Source: Conoideocrella luteorostrata (Eukaryota > Ascomycota > Sordariomycetes > Hypocreales > Clavicipitaceae). Taken from it: a DNA stretch of 35,789 bases. Below are positions 21,901 through 31,881 of this stretch, one piece after another (position 1 is the stretch's first letter; each line of letters begins with the position of its first letter). The DNA is taken from NCBI GenBank assembly GCA_032433595.1, contig JASWJB010000384.1, forward strand, positions 1 to 35,789, given 5' to 3'. Made by a program: the position numbers and the translations under genes. Below the pieces are notes generated by a model. That model made no database searches. It was not told the DNA's origin and saw nothing but the letters and a program-made list of their open reading frames with translations.

Positions 21901-24900
21901 CTGTCAAGGTACGCTTTGATCGAAGGACAAGGTAGCAAACCCAAGCAATATTTCATCTGGACTGCTCACCACGCGGTGTTTGACGGATGGAGTATGCAAA
22001 CGGTCATGGCGGTATTTACTAGTGCATACGAAAGGATGAGAATGCCAAATGTTTATCCTTTCTCATCATTTGTGAAATATACAATGAGCTTAAAAGGCGA
22101 AGCTTCAGAAGAATTTTGGAAAAGGCAGCTTTCAGGAGCTATTTCAACACCACTTCCATTCATTGAGGTAAATGCGACTGGAAAAATCACTAAAACCCTA
22201 AAAAGAACATTTTGCCCACAATGGCGTTCCAACGCGTCTATCACCCCGGCTACTGTTATTAAAGCCGCATGGGCGGTTGTGCTGGCTTATTACTGCGAAA
22301 CCGATGATGTTTGCTTTGGGACCATTAGTTCCGGGCGACAGGCGCCATTAACAGGTGTGGAAACGCTAACTGGTCCAACTATTGCAACTGTCCCAGTAAG
22401 AGTATGCGTGAGAGATCAGCAGAGACTGACGGAGTTCCTCCGCGAAGTCCAGAGCCAAAGCCTGGAGATGGTACCGTTTGAACAGTATGGACTGCAAAAT
22501 ATCTCCAAAATTAACCAGGACGCAAAGGCTGCGTGTGCATTTTCCAGCTTACTGGCAATTCAGCCCATGTCCCGTCTCAACGGTGCCAGGAATGACACTC
22601 TGGTACCTGCAACCCTCGATGAGCAGGAGACGGACGAGGTATTCGATAACTACTTTACTTATCCGCTGGTGGCTCAAGCAAAAATTTACGACACATCAAT
22701 TAGCTTTGAAGTAACTTACAAAGCGGATGTCGTTCCCGAGGACCGTGTTGTGGCTCTTGGTCACCACTTAGAGTCCGTCATTACTCAGCTCTTATGCTAC
22801 AATGAGTTGCCGGAGAAAGACTTGCTTGTCCAGGACTTGTCCGTAGCTGGCTCGTGGGATCTTGCGCAGGCCACCCGGTGGAATGATTGTAATCTGCAAC
22901 CCGTGAATAAGCTGGTTCACGATATGGTCTCGGAGCAGGCGCATCAAACTCCAATCAAAGACGCGATCTACTCTAAAGATGTCGTTATGACATACGGAGA
23001 CCTGGAGCAAGCATCCACGCGCCTCGGCCGTCAACTCTCCCACTTTGGTGTGCGAGCGGAAGTCGCAGTTCCCATCTGCTTCGAAAAATCTGCATGGACA
23101 ATTGTGGCTATGCTTGGAGTTTTGAAAGCAGGCGGTGCATTTCTGCCCCTGGACCCTTCACACCCTGTGAAGTATTTGAAAGAGCTTGTGGGAAGGTCAG
23201 GCGCCAACATCATCCTAGCTTCGCCAGAGACAGAGAAGCTGTGCTTGTCCCTAGTTCCTCATGTAGTCGTGGTGTCCTCCACAACGCTCTCTTCAGTTCA
23301 AGAAACTTTGAACGCGGACGAATCCCTGGTGTCGCAGTGCACACCAAGTAATTCGGCCTACATTATTTTCTCTTCTGGCTCGACTGGTGTTTCGAAAGGC
23401 ATAGTCTTGGAGCATTCAGCCGTCTGTTCAAGCCTGCTCGCGCACGGGAAGCAGTTTGGCATTACGGCAGAGACACGCTTTTTCCAATTCGCTAACTACA
23501 TTTTTGATGCAAGCATCAGTGAGATTCTCGGCACTCTGGTAATGGGAGGAACAGTTTGTGTACCCTCCGAGGAGGCGAGGTTGCATGATACAGCCGCATT
23601 CATGACAGAGTCTGGCGTTAACACGGCGATGCTCACACCATCGTTTGTCAAAACGTTACACCCATGCCAAGTGCCAACCTTGAAACATCTGTTCGTTGGT
23701 GGCGAAAGCCTGTCCAAAGATATAGTGGAACGCTGGAGTAGCAGCGTCAAGTTGACGAACGCATATGGCCCTGCCGAAGGATGCGTATACGCGACATCAC
23801 ATACGTTCCAGTCAATGAACGAAACGCCCAGCAACATAGGGCGTGGAATCAATTATTCAGCTTGGGTGGTGGACCAGAAAAATCCCCACCGCCTTGCTCC
23901 TATCGGATGCGCTGGTGAGCTCGTTTTGCAGGGACCTGGTATTGCGCGGGAGTACTTGAATGATCCTGAGAAGACTCGGTTGGCGTTCCTGTCAAGTGCT
24001 GAGTTTCTGCCACTGGAGCGGAGAAGCAGTATTTCGAGATTCTACAGGACAGGAGATCTGGTGAGATACAACGTCGATGGTGATCTTGAATACATCTCCA
24101 GAAAGGATACGGCGATTAAATTGCGTGGCCAGCGCATTGACTTAACAGGTATTGAGTATCACGTTAAAAAATCCGGCGATGCAGAAATCGGTCTGGCCGT
24201 CGTGGACGTGCTGCACACAGAGTCTTCAGATATCTTGGCTGCTTTCGTCAGGTTGACCATGGACGATACAAGCCCGACAACCACGGCAAGTTCACTCATA
24301 GCGCCGAATACAGCATATCTGCGACACTTCTTCCAAGACATATCCAAGCGACTATCCGAGATTCTACCACGCTCCATGATCCCGACACATTTTTTCCCAG
24401 TTACTCGTATCCCGCAAGTTGTGTCGGGAGGGAAAATTAATCGCCGAATGCTGCGAGAAGAAGCTCAGTCGCTTCCAATGCACGAACTGTTGGAGTACTC
24501 GGCGGTCCAGAATGCACCATTCCGGGATTGTTCGCGGCAAATTGAAGTTGATATGCGGGCAATATGGACGCAAGTGCTCGGACTCCCTGCCGCGTCAATC
24601 GGAGTCGACGATGATTTTTATGACCTGGGCGGTGATTCCATCCAGGTGGTGACTCTGATCCACGCTATATACGAGAAATTTCGAACTCGCCTGCCGATTT
24701 CTACCTTGAGAAAGGGAAGCGCGACAATAAGTGTCATGGCATCTCTTGTCGAAACTCCGCAAGCAGCTTCAAAAATGGTAGAAGCCGAACCAGTCAACGT
24801 CATGGCTCACGTAGAGGCTATTACTAGTGCATCGTGGTCAAGCGAGAACCAGCTTGCTCAATGCAAAGGATCAACGACGACACTCTGTGATGACGCAACG

Positions 24901-26025
24901 GTTTTCCTAACCGGAGCGACGGGCTTTCTTGGCACCCAGCTCCTCAACCAACTGTTACGTGACAGTAAAGTGATAACCGTCATCGCTCTAGTGCGATCTA
25001 CCTCTTCCACCCAAGGTTTGGAGCGCATCAAAAAAACAGCAACGCTAGCTGGCTGGTGGAACAATACACCCGACAGCTGCATTCATAAACTAAAGGTTTG
25101 GGTGGGAGATCTGAGCTCCCCTCAGCTGGGCCTGGATGCCAAGCAATGGGATCGCATCTGTGGCGAGTCGGTTGAAGATAGAAATGTTGATGCAATCATC
25201 CACAACGGAGCAGCCGTGAATTGGATTGCAGATTATGAGAGATTGAGAGCAGCAAATGTCGAATCTACGGTTCAGTTGCTCAGAGCAGCAGTGGCATCGC
25301 CCGCCCATCCCAAATTTACTTTTATTTCCGGTGGCATCAAGGCAGAACCAAAGGCGGCACCGGGTACAAACGCCGCGCAAGTAGCGAAAGCAAACGGCTA
25401 TGCGCAAACGAAGTTTGTCGCCGAGACGGCGGTGCACGATATAGCGATGCGCTTGTCGCGTGCCAAAGGGCATGACCAAAATCGCATTTCCGTAGTAAAG
25501 CCAGGCCTCATCATTGGCACCACTGACGACGGTGTTGCTAATTTGGATGACTTCATCTGGAGAGTAGCAGGAACTGCCGCTGGTTTAGGCATATATCCCG
25601 AAGAGTCCGACCAGAGCTGGATATACGTCGAGAGCGCGGACACGCTCGCGGCCACTATTATAGAACAGCTTCACGCCAAAACTATCGAGAATTTCATCGA
25701 TTCCAGAGTTGGATTGCCAGCCAATCAGTTCTGGGAGTCTGTGAACTCGGGTTTGGACATTGCATGCGAACCTGTGTCGTGGGAGGCTTGGCAAAGCAGA
25801 GCACTAGAGCAAATGCGAAAAGTTGGCGAACAACACCCGCTCTGGCCGGTCCAACAGTTCTTGGGCCGCCTGGGGCGTGACATGCTGGTACAACCTAATT
25901 CGCCGAGAAATGTGAGTTTGCAATCGGCAATAACAAAGAATGTGCAGTATCTGAGGCGCGTCGGGTTTATTCGACAGGATGGCCAGCAAGCGCTATTATT
26001 GACTGAAGAGGTCTTGCGTCGCTGA
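15936..26025 (+). CDS. Hybrid NRPS/PKS megasynthase, C-A-T-KS-T-C-A-T-R
   Basis: Exons by my splicing: 15936-16155, 16205-16567, 16641-16803, 16876-17344, 17402-17708, 17767-20131, 20190-20492, 20554-20686 and 20752-26025. They give about 3,198 residues in one open frame. Domains (residues): C1 about 20-470, A1 480-950, T1 970-1035, KS 1100-1510, T2 1613-1683, C2 1723-2140, A2 2157-2683, T3 2703-2777, R 2820-3090. All core motifs are intact except one KS residue. The start is ATG 15936 or the adjacent 15939. Exons 2-4 have a second fully open splicing (donor 16579, donor 16800, acceptor 16879) that reads the third exon in another frame. The order C-A-T-KS matches tenuazonic acid synthetase TAS1 of Magnaporthe, but here a full NRPS module and a reductase follow. 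Expected product: an acylated or heterocyclic dipeptide-like compound released as aldehyde or alcohol, or a tetramate-like ring. This is inference. Confidence 0.93.
15990..17600 (+). other. C1 condensation domain
   Basis: Begins with AYPLTKSQSGIWLEYQ. The catalytic motif HHIIVDG is intact (His codons 16456-16461, residues 158-159). TILRSTLSLRNGDPCIQEH and GFRGRHDEMLHCVGQFANTL are the expected flanking elements. The domain is split over five exons, and the middle one (about 16641-16803) can be read in two frames. As an N-terminal C domain it should acylate the amino acid on T1 with a CoA- or carrier-bound starter. In TAS1 the corresponding domain uses acetoacetyl-CoA. Confidence 0.85.
17590..19110 (+). 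other. A1 adenylation domain
   Basis: Motifs: TSGSTGQPKGVMVEHGN (A3), SFTFDASILEW (A4), NIYGPTEATIAV (A5), YRTGD (A7), GRLDRELKIRGFRI (A8) and AGKIDHKSI with the A10 lysine. Reading the ten pocket positions by hand against GrsA gives D-A-L-Q-V-I-I-I-A-K. This points to a hydrophobic amino acid, but I cannot name it. The match is by eye, and fungal codes predict poorly. Confidence 0.85.
19160..19370 (+). other. T1 carrier domain
   Basis: NFFDVGGHSLLVPKL carries the phosphopantetheine serine (codon 19257-19259, about residue 1005). An unusually long Ser/Thr/Ala-rich linker of some 60 residues joins it to the KS. Confidence 0.88.
19540..20970 (+). other. KS ketosynthase domain with Cys-His-Asn site
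   Basis: Starts RIGIVGIAGRFPGA, with EMDPQQRLFLEVACEALADAG in the middle and AAGWGGVNTHVLLEF at the end; interrupted by three introns. The active-site Cys lies in TIQNNCASSTSAL (codon 20031-20033, about residue 1263), in place of the usual DTACSSS. The first His is in ELHGSATPIGD (20558-20560, about 1399). The second His of the usual NIGH is Asn in KGNVGNTQ (20678-20680, about 1439). Spacings of 136 and 40 residues equal those of canonical KS domains, so the alignment is firm. No acyltransferase, ketoreductase or dehydratase follows. As I recall, TAS1's KS, which cyclises rather than extends, also has Asn here. Confidence 0.9.
21270..21480 (+). other. T2 carrier domain after the KS
   Basis: FLEIGGDSISALKLASL carries the pantetheine serine (21364-21366, about residue 1646). 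It is preceded by a linker of about 100 residues without any domain signature, where an AT would be expected in a normal PKS module. Confidence 0.88.
21590..22850 (+). other. C2 condensation domain
   Basis: DAYPCTTLQEGLMALS opens the domain, and HHAVFDGWS is the intact catalytic motif (residues about 1847-1853). NLRTRI, FGTISSGRQAPL and GPTIATVPVRV complete the set. The PCTTLQEGLM start is that of elongating fungal C domains. It should join whatever sits on T2 to the amino acid on T3. Confidence 0.88.
22900..24470 (+). other. A2 adenylation domain
   Basis: Motifs: LKAGGAFLPLDP, FSSGSTGVSKGIVLEH (A3), ANYIFDASISEI (A4), NAYGPAEGCVYAT (A5), YRTGDLVRY (A7), SRKDTAIKLRGQRIDL (A8) and GGKINRRML (A10 lysine). 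The hand-read pocket is D-A-S-M-L-V-A-V-Y-K; substrate not assignable. SRKD replaces the usual GRxD at A8. Confidence 0.87.
24535..24760 (+). other. T3 carrier domain
   Basis: DFYDLGGDSIQVVTLIHAI carries the pantetheine serine (24637-24639, about residue 2737). It sits directly before the reductase domain. Confidence 0.9.
24890..25690 (+). other. Terminal thioester reductase (R) domain
   Basis: An extended SDR fold: VFLTGATGFLGTQLLNQLL is the NAD(P)-binding loop, ALVRS the following strand, and AIIHNGAAVNW the typical NGA segment. The catalytic pair YxxxK is in NGYAQTKFVAE (Tyr codon 25399-25401, about residue 2991; Lys 2995), followed by VVKPGLIIG. The domain is of the type that releases chains as aldehyde or alcohol by NAD(P)H (Lys2/myxochelin type). 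R-like domains of PKS-NRPSs can also act as Dieckmann cyclases, usually with a lost catalytic Tyr. Here the Tyr is present, which favours reduction. Confidence 0.88.
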
Positions 26026-26765
26026 GCGTTCAAGGCGAGGACAAGTGATCAGAAATGAGGATATAGACCTATGAAGCTCCAGGGTTCTAGGGAATATGTT
26101 AGCAAGCTCTCAACATGGTAGTTTACCTAATTGCCTGTTCATCAAACTATTAGTTGCATACTGTGTATGTATGACCCAGACAGAGCACACACTCACAGCT
26201 CAAGCTTGTTGGTGTCCGACACACACCCGGCAACGCAACTTCAATTTCATTGCAGAGTTAGATAAAGATCTAGTCTACTATGTACAACCTTACTATTTTT
26301 TTAAAGAATTTTTTCCCCTCACAGAATCCCGGAGGCGCTGTTCTCTCCAACGAATATAGCGGGAACCGCCGCTGCTTTTGGCGGCTTAGACAGCGAGAGG
26401 GGCCAACACACCACGCGGGTACTCCGTACAGTATACACAAAGCTAAGCAGCCCACTACGGCCTGTGTCCTTCACCAGCCACACAACTATTTTGGCCAGTC
26501 TACTTCGTAGCATGCACTCCAATCTAAGATCCTACCTTTGGTTTCCAGAATCTGGTTTACGTGAGTTTGTTTTCTGGCACTACCAGAGTTAATAACCACG
26601 CGAGGCCCGTCTTGCGTGTGTTCCCGCGCCTCAGTACCCCAGGTTTCGCAAATGGTTGGTTTATTGAAACCTCCAGGTAATCTACAGAGTAAACCCTGGG
26701 GATTTCCCTCCGTTGAGCAATCGAACTATGGCCGCTCCAGTCGTCGCCGACTGCCAATCTTCTTC
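26026..26765. other. Intergenic region downstream of the megasynthase
   Basis: 3' flank of the megasynthase. It contains GTACTCCGTAC at about 26419-26429, a palindromic motif that recurs near 30.0-30.7 kb. No gene recognised. Confidence 0.4.
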
Positions 26766-27340
26766 ATAGTGGGTGCGAACTCGCGCGCAACAACAATGCC
26801 GACATTGTCGAGCGCCACATGCGTCAAGACGGGCACCGCACATGGGGCTGGCTCATCTACCGCCGCACCTTCGCCAGCGACGAGCAATGGATGGCCCTCA
26901 TGGACCGTCTCGGCCCCTACATTTTTACAATGGCTTGAATCTAAACTCCAGTCCCGATGCACAGGTCATAGAGGATCCTGTGACTTTCAATGGCGCTGTC
27001 TCTGGAACAGTTCGGAGGCATTTTCGCCAATGGGCCGAAACGGCGCCGCAGACTGAGCAGGGAGGCACGCCCGTCGCTTCGATCTCAGCGATACAGATAT
27101 TACTTGCACGTGGACCGGGCAGCGTTGAAGTCTGTGATCAACAGACCAACTCCACCGAATGATGAGTTGGGAGGCGGCTATGTCAATTTGGTGTTCTTGA
27201 ATCCGTTGAATGCCGATTCAACTGATCCTGACCCAGAGGCCGATCAAATCCAACATGTTCACATTAATTTAACTAGCAAATATACTAAGGCTTGCTTTAT
27301 CGCCTTCAATGCACTGAATACGTCTAGTCTCTATCTCTAA
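26766..27340 (+). pseudogene. Frame-broken copy of a fungal protein of unknown function
   Basis: Three consecutive pieces in different frames line up with a common fungal family of unknown function. The first reads NADIVERHMRQDGHRTWGWL and YRRTFASDEQWMALMDRLGP. After a shift near 26911-26920 (C- and T-rich run) comes LHFYNGLNLNSSPDAQVIED, then TVRRHFRQWAETAPQTEQGG. After a second shift near 27065-27090 comes RYRYYLHVDRAALKSVI, then PPNDELGGGYVNLVFLNP, down to the stop at 27340. The alignment is from memory of the family's typical wording (TWGWVIYR, FYNGLDL, FEDPSTFDGA), so the family claim is moderate. The frame breaks are seen directly, and no intron pair explains both. The upstream start is not identifiable. 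Confidence 0.6.
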
Positions 27341-27793
27341 TTAATGCGGTCCATCAGCTTAGGCAAGCCTTTGAACCGTTACTTGACAATATTATTTGTT
27401 GCATCTTTATGCCTATATGTTTGCCTCTTCTCAACCCAATTCCCGTCATGTACTTAGTTATGCTGTGTATTTGAAATATCACCCGTGCCGCAACGGGTTT
27501 TGTATTGAGACGAACTGGGCTTACTGCGAGTAGATGATATGGCAATGACACTGAAACAACAACGGACGCGAATTGTCAATACTGATCTTGATTATCAGGT
27601 ATCTCAAGTCAACTCAAGTCGATCCAGTTCACAGACGACTGCGTTTGAAGTCATCGAGTTACAAACACCCAAACTTGACGTACTTGAGCTGATTTAATCG
27701 CTGGTAGTGAGTTTGGACAAATTTCAGCTAGTGATGAAGTATCAAAGCCGGCGAAGAACATTGCTTGAGAATAAACTGAGCAGCGACTCCTTC
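27341..27793. other. Short intergenic stretch
   Basis: Between the decayed gene and the 3' end of the Zn2Cys6 regulator gene. Nothing recognised. Confidence 0.4.
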
Positions 27794-29769
27794 TTATATC
27801 GGTGTCGTCGTAATACGCTGAAACTCGAGCCACTTCTTTGCTCTCTGCTCAAATGTGTCGTCTTGAGAGGTCGATGTACGATTTTTTTGTTCCTTTGTTT
27901 GCTGTGGTACTCGAAAATGAGTGAAAAGGCTCGTTGCCTCACGTGGTATTTTAGTTGGAAGCAGCTTGTCAAAATTAACTGGCGTGGGCGTCTTTGCAGC
28001 TAGGCGATCGGTGAAAACGAGCATCGATGGAACACGAATGTTCAACTTCAAGACCAAAATTAGATAGGTTGAAGCTAAAGGACGACAAAAGACAACAAGA
28101 AAGAGTGTGCGGATGGAAATCTTACCTGTGCAAGTACCAAAGAAGAGCGAACCCCAAGTCGTGCCCCGATATATTGTAGTCGGCCACGAACCCAGGTTCT
28201 CTGAGAATCGGTCAAATAATCCAGGGCATGTATGAATGCAAGTGGCCAAGCCATTAGCTGGCCTGATAACCCTTTCAAAGAATCATCCTCGCCACATATA
28301 AAAGAGGAAAGATTCGAGGGACTAATCAGGTTTTTGTGTTTGCGAAACCAGCCAAGTTGGTACGGGACTGACGCTATTATGTCACATACAATATCCATTG
28401 TCGTTCTTGAAGCATTTTCGTACTCCAAAATTGTTCTGTAGTCTACGTTTAGGTGAATCCACGCCACACAACGAATAATAATAGAATAGAGCGATATTCT
28501 TGCGCATCGTAGCACATTCCATATTGTCGAAACATACAAGTCATCGTACGCGTCAACCCTGCCGGGATACGCTTCAACTTCCGCATAGTTACTATTTTGG
28601 ATGTTGTTTATCCAGGTAACCGATTTATAGCGGAAATTTTCTGGAGCGTTCACTGACCACTCCAGACATTCTTCATCAAGACCTTGACATTTTTGAATCA
28701 TCTCCCTGACCAATTTAATGTTACAAGGCTCTTGAGACAGGGACATAAGACGACTCATCTGTTGACGAAGTAGACTAACTTTAACGCAGAGGTCCTGACT
28801 TTTTGCTGCATGTGCGTCGCGACGGGCATCGTTGCTCCACCAGGAAATTTCAAGGCCAAGAGGCTTTAACGTACTCAAACCAAGGACAATCTAAAATATT
28901 TCAGTAAAACACAAAATATTACAAACTAACCAGTGGGCCGGAGACATACGCACCATTTGCATGCGGGCAGCAAGAAACATATCCAGGCCAACTTTTGTTT
29001 TAAGTTGCTCCTGGCCACGGAGTTTAATCAACTGCATAGCGCCGTCAATGTGAGAGCCCCAGGCGCACTTTTCTATTGTTTTCGCCGAAATATTCTCAAA
29101 TAAGCCTAACAAAAGAACAGAAGCAAGCGTTGCATCTTGTTTAGCGATTACTGGATCTTGGATTGCAGCAAAAGTTGCCGATAACGCCTTGGTATATTTT
29201 CCCAGAGCTTGGTGTTCAAAATGGTTGCGATTACCAACACCATTATTCAGAGATGCTAGAGCACAGGCCTCAAAAGCATATTGATAATGTGCGGCAACTT
29301 TCTCAGCCTTCAATAAGGGAACAACGAATACCATGAAACCGTCAGACTTGTCATGTCGATGAAACATTACATAGTTGGAGACGAAGTGACATGCCGCATG
29401 TTCCTCGAGCGGCTGCTGAACGGTCATGAAGGTGGATGGCCCAGGTTGTGAACGAGTCAAATAGGCAGTTTTGCTTGCTTTTTTGCGTTGTCCTACCGCT
29501 CTTGTCTTTTCTTTGGCTGCTCTTTCCTGCATGTTCAGAGTTTCATCTACATGCAATACATCAAACTCAGATTTATAGCCAGGGCAACTCCGACGACTTT
29601 TGGTGCATTGGTAGCAAAATGGTTTTGTTTCATCGCACTATGTCGACGAAATATTAAAATTGAGTTGGACTAAACAGCAAAATGCGGTCTGAGTTGGCGG
29701 TTGACTTACTTTGATTCTGCGGGTTCGGCACATTTGACAACCTCTCGAAGGCTTTCCGCGGCGCCCCAT
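27794..29769 (-). CDS. Zn(II)2Cys6 fungal-type transcription factor
   Basis: Four exons: 29769-29710, 29637-28954, 28890-28126 and 28045-27794, all in phase 0, giving 586 residues. The introns are 72, 63 and 80 nt, with donors GTAAGT, GTGCGT and GTAAGA. The first splice builds a complete binuclear zinc cluster, residues 11-38: CQMCRTRRIK joined to CDETKPFCYQCTKSRRSC, that is C-x2-C-x6-C-x6-C-x2-C-x6-C. The rest is the helical fungal TF domain (AACHFVSNYVMFHR, YTKALSATFAAIQDP, ASVLLLGLFE, WGSHIDGAMQLIKLRG). Start ATG 29769 is in a good context (CAACAATGG). The last exon is less certain: using the first acceptor near 28075 would end the protein at once with LQPI, while the acceptor at 28046 adds 84 residues ending KKWLEFQRITTTPI. 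Likely a nuclear regulator binding CGG repeats. Its position next to the megasynthase suggests pathway-specific control, but that is inference. Confidence 0.88.
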
Positions 29770-31881
29770 TGTTGAAGTTTATCGGCAAAATAAGCGGTGA
29801 GAATAATAAGTGACGATGGTTCAACGGAGCCAACAGCATGGAGGACCGTGAAATTGAGTACCGCTGGATCTCCTGGTGCTTCTCAATTAGCATGAGTGTG
29901 CAGTGAATGCGAGCTTTGCTGGTTGAGGTAAGGTGAGGACTCCGGCTTTCAGACAATTATGAAGTGCTGCCTGTCAGCTTCCCTGCATATTGCTAAATTA
30001 GCTCTAGCTCGATTCCACGCTCTCTACGGAGTACTCTGTACCGAAATTGACCCCCTAGCCGGCCATCAATCACATGGCTTGACGCAAATTCCCGCTCACA
30101 GTCAAACAGTGCCGAAGGCAAGTGCCGAAAGCGGAGCTTAGTAAGCAAAAGCATCCCAGTGCTCAACTTGTAGGAACAGTACTCCGTACTCCAAACAGAG
30201 CACACACCTGCCTATCTTCGTCAACTCTTGAGACCTTGCGCCTGCCAACGGCGTCACACAGAAGCGCACGCTCACCTGCCACTTTTGTAGGCAGAGTTTG
30301 TGGCTCTGTCTCGCAATGTTTCAGTCTCATTTAAACGGTTCCGGGGGGGTCAGTGGGGCTAACGAATGCACGGACTGCGGAGGATATATCCCGCCAATCT
30401 ACGTCCAGCTGTTAACATCGAAACTGATTTAGGTTTGCCTCTCAGCTTTGATAGCTGTCACTTCGGCCAATTCTGTAAGATTAAGGTGAAGCACAAGCAA
30501 CAGACGTTTCCTCCGCTTGTTTCCATTTGCGGTGAGGCTGACACCCTTGAGCTATAATGCAGAGTACAAGCCGTCACGCACAATCGCGCCATTGCGACAA
30601 AATCAAAACCTGAGGCCCCGTCACAGCCCCGCAGTCATGGTGCACGACTACTCGTACAAATTTTTTTCAGAGTCTTCCGCGTTGAGGATACTACTTAGTT
30701 ATACTACGGAGTATACTAGTATGAGTTTGTTTCTAGGTGAGGTCTTGCATTGGCCCATGCTCTTCAATCACTCGTAGGGCTCGACGGCATGCGCTCTTTG
30801 GAAGGATTTTATTGCAACGGCGATCACGGCAAAAGAACTGTTCGCGATGTTTTCGTTCTACACGGCAGGACATTCGTTCTTTCGAGATTCGCGTGGACGA
30901 TTCACACGTGCGCGGCTCTCCTACGCTAAATGCACGTGAGCGGGTGTCCTGGATCAATGTTCTGCATGGGTCGCGGGGCCCCGCTAATTCGCTAGCATGT
31001 CGGAAGCCTCGCGCACTGGAAATCGCTGGTTAGATATCGCCGCCAGACTTTAGTGCAGATGGCTTCGCTGCGGTTGGTTGGCCGTCACTATGATGGCCAG
31101 CTGGACGGATGGACGGGGGCTTCGTGCGCTTCATAAGCGATGTGAGCTCTGTATGAAGGGCAACCACGCATCGCAGGCGCTTACAGAGCATCCATCCATC
31201 CATCCAGTCAGCCAGTCAGTCATCATGCTGTGGGTATAGTTGTCGAGGTGTCTCGTGGATCCTGCATATATAGTATCGGTTAAACTTTATCTTCGTCTAA
31301 TATATGTTATTCCGGGTTCGGCAGGTGCGCTGCAAGAATTCAGCATAGAGTATACAGAAATTGCCTTGTAAAGTCAATCGATGCAAATTGGCTGCCGCGC
31401 TCCACCGCCTTCTTCTTTAGGGAAGATGTCCCACTTTCTTAACCCGCCGCTCCACAGATTTCTATACGGACTAAGCCCTGACTACCTGCAACTCCCGCCT
31501 AACATTTTCACATTCCCTCCCATTATCCTCTCCTCTGCCTCAACTGCAGAACTCTGATGTCTGGTGATTCGTGCGGCTGCTGTGTCAATAGTTGGAGCCA
31601 CTTGCCGTGACTGACAGGGTAACGGCGGGGCGATCGACTTCAGTTTTAACCAGCACTTGGATTCATGATAACAGATATCCACCATTCGTTATACAATCCC
31701 GTCGTTACTCCACAAGGATACATGCTTGCAGCCCAGACCATGACTCACCAGCTGATCAGTCATCAACACGTGGAAGTACACTTCATACAGCAATTAGTAG
31801 CCATCGCTGCTGGTCGTGTAAGGCGAACCGACTTATTCATGCTTGAAGAAATCTGTAGTTCGCACTATATTCCCCTCACCC
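29770..31881. other. Long intergenic region between regulator and HET gene
   Basis: Divergent upstream regions of the regulator (-) and the HET gene (+). Contains three variants of TACGGAGTACTCCGTA (30025-30040, 30178-30192, 30702-30718), a (CCAT)n run near 31193-31210 and a pyrimidine-rich stretch at about 31500-31555, just ahead of the HET gene. No supportable ORF. Confidence 0.5.
30025..30718. repeat. Recurring palindromic motif TACGGAGTACTCCGTA
   Basis: TACGGAGTACTCTGTA at 30025-30040, AGTACTCCGTACTCC at about 30178-30192 and TACTACGGAGTATACTA at 30702-30718, with a related GTACTCCGTAC at 26419-26429. The full palindrome contains CGG-N6-CCG. It is also a motif I associate with dispersed copies in ascomycete intergenic DNA. 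Confidence 0.6.

Noticed and set aside
28075..28125. Short end of the regulator (reading through GTAAGA, or splicing to the first acceptor to give LQPI)
   Set aside because: The acceptor at 28046 keeps the phase and adds 84 protein-like residues ending in KKWLEFQRI; kept as less likely alternatives.
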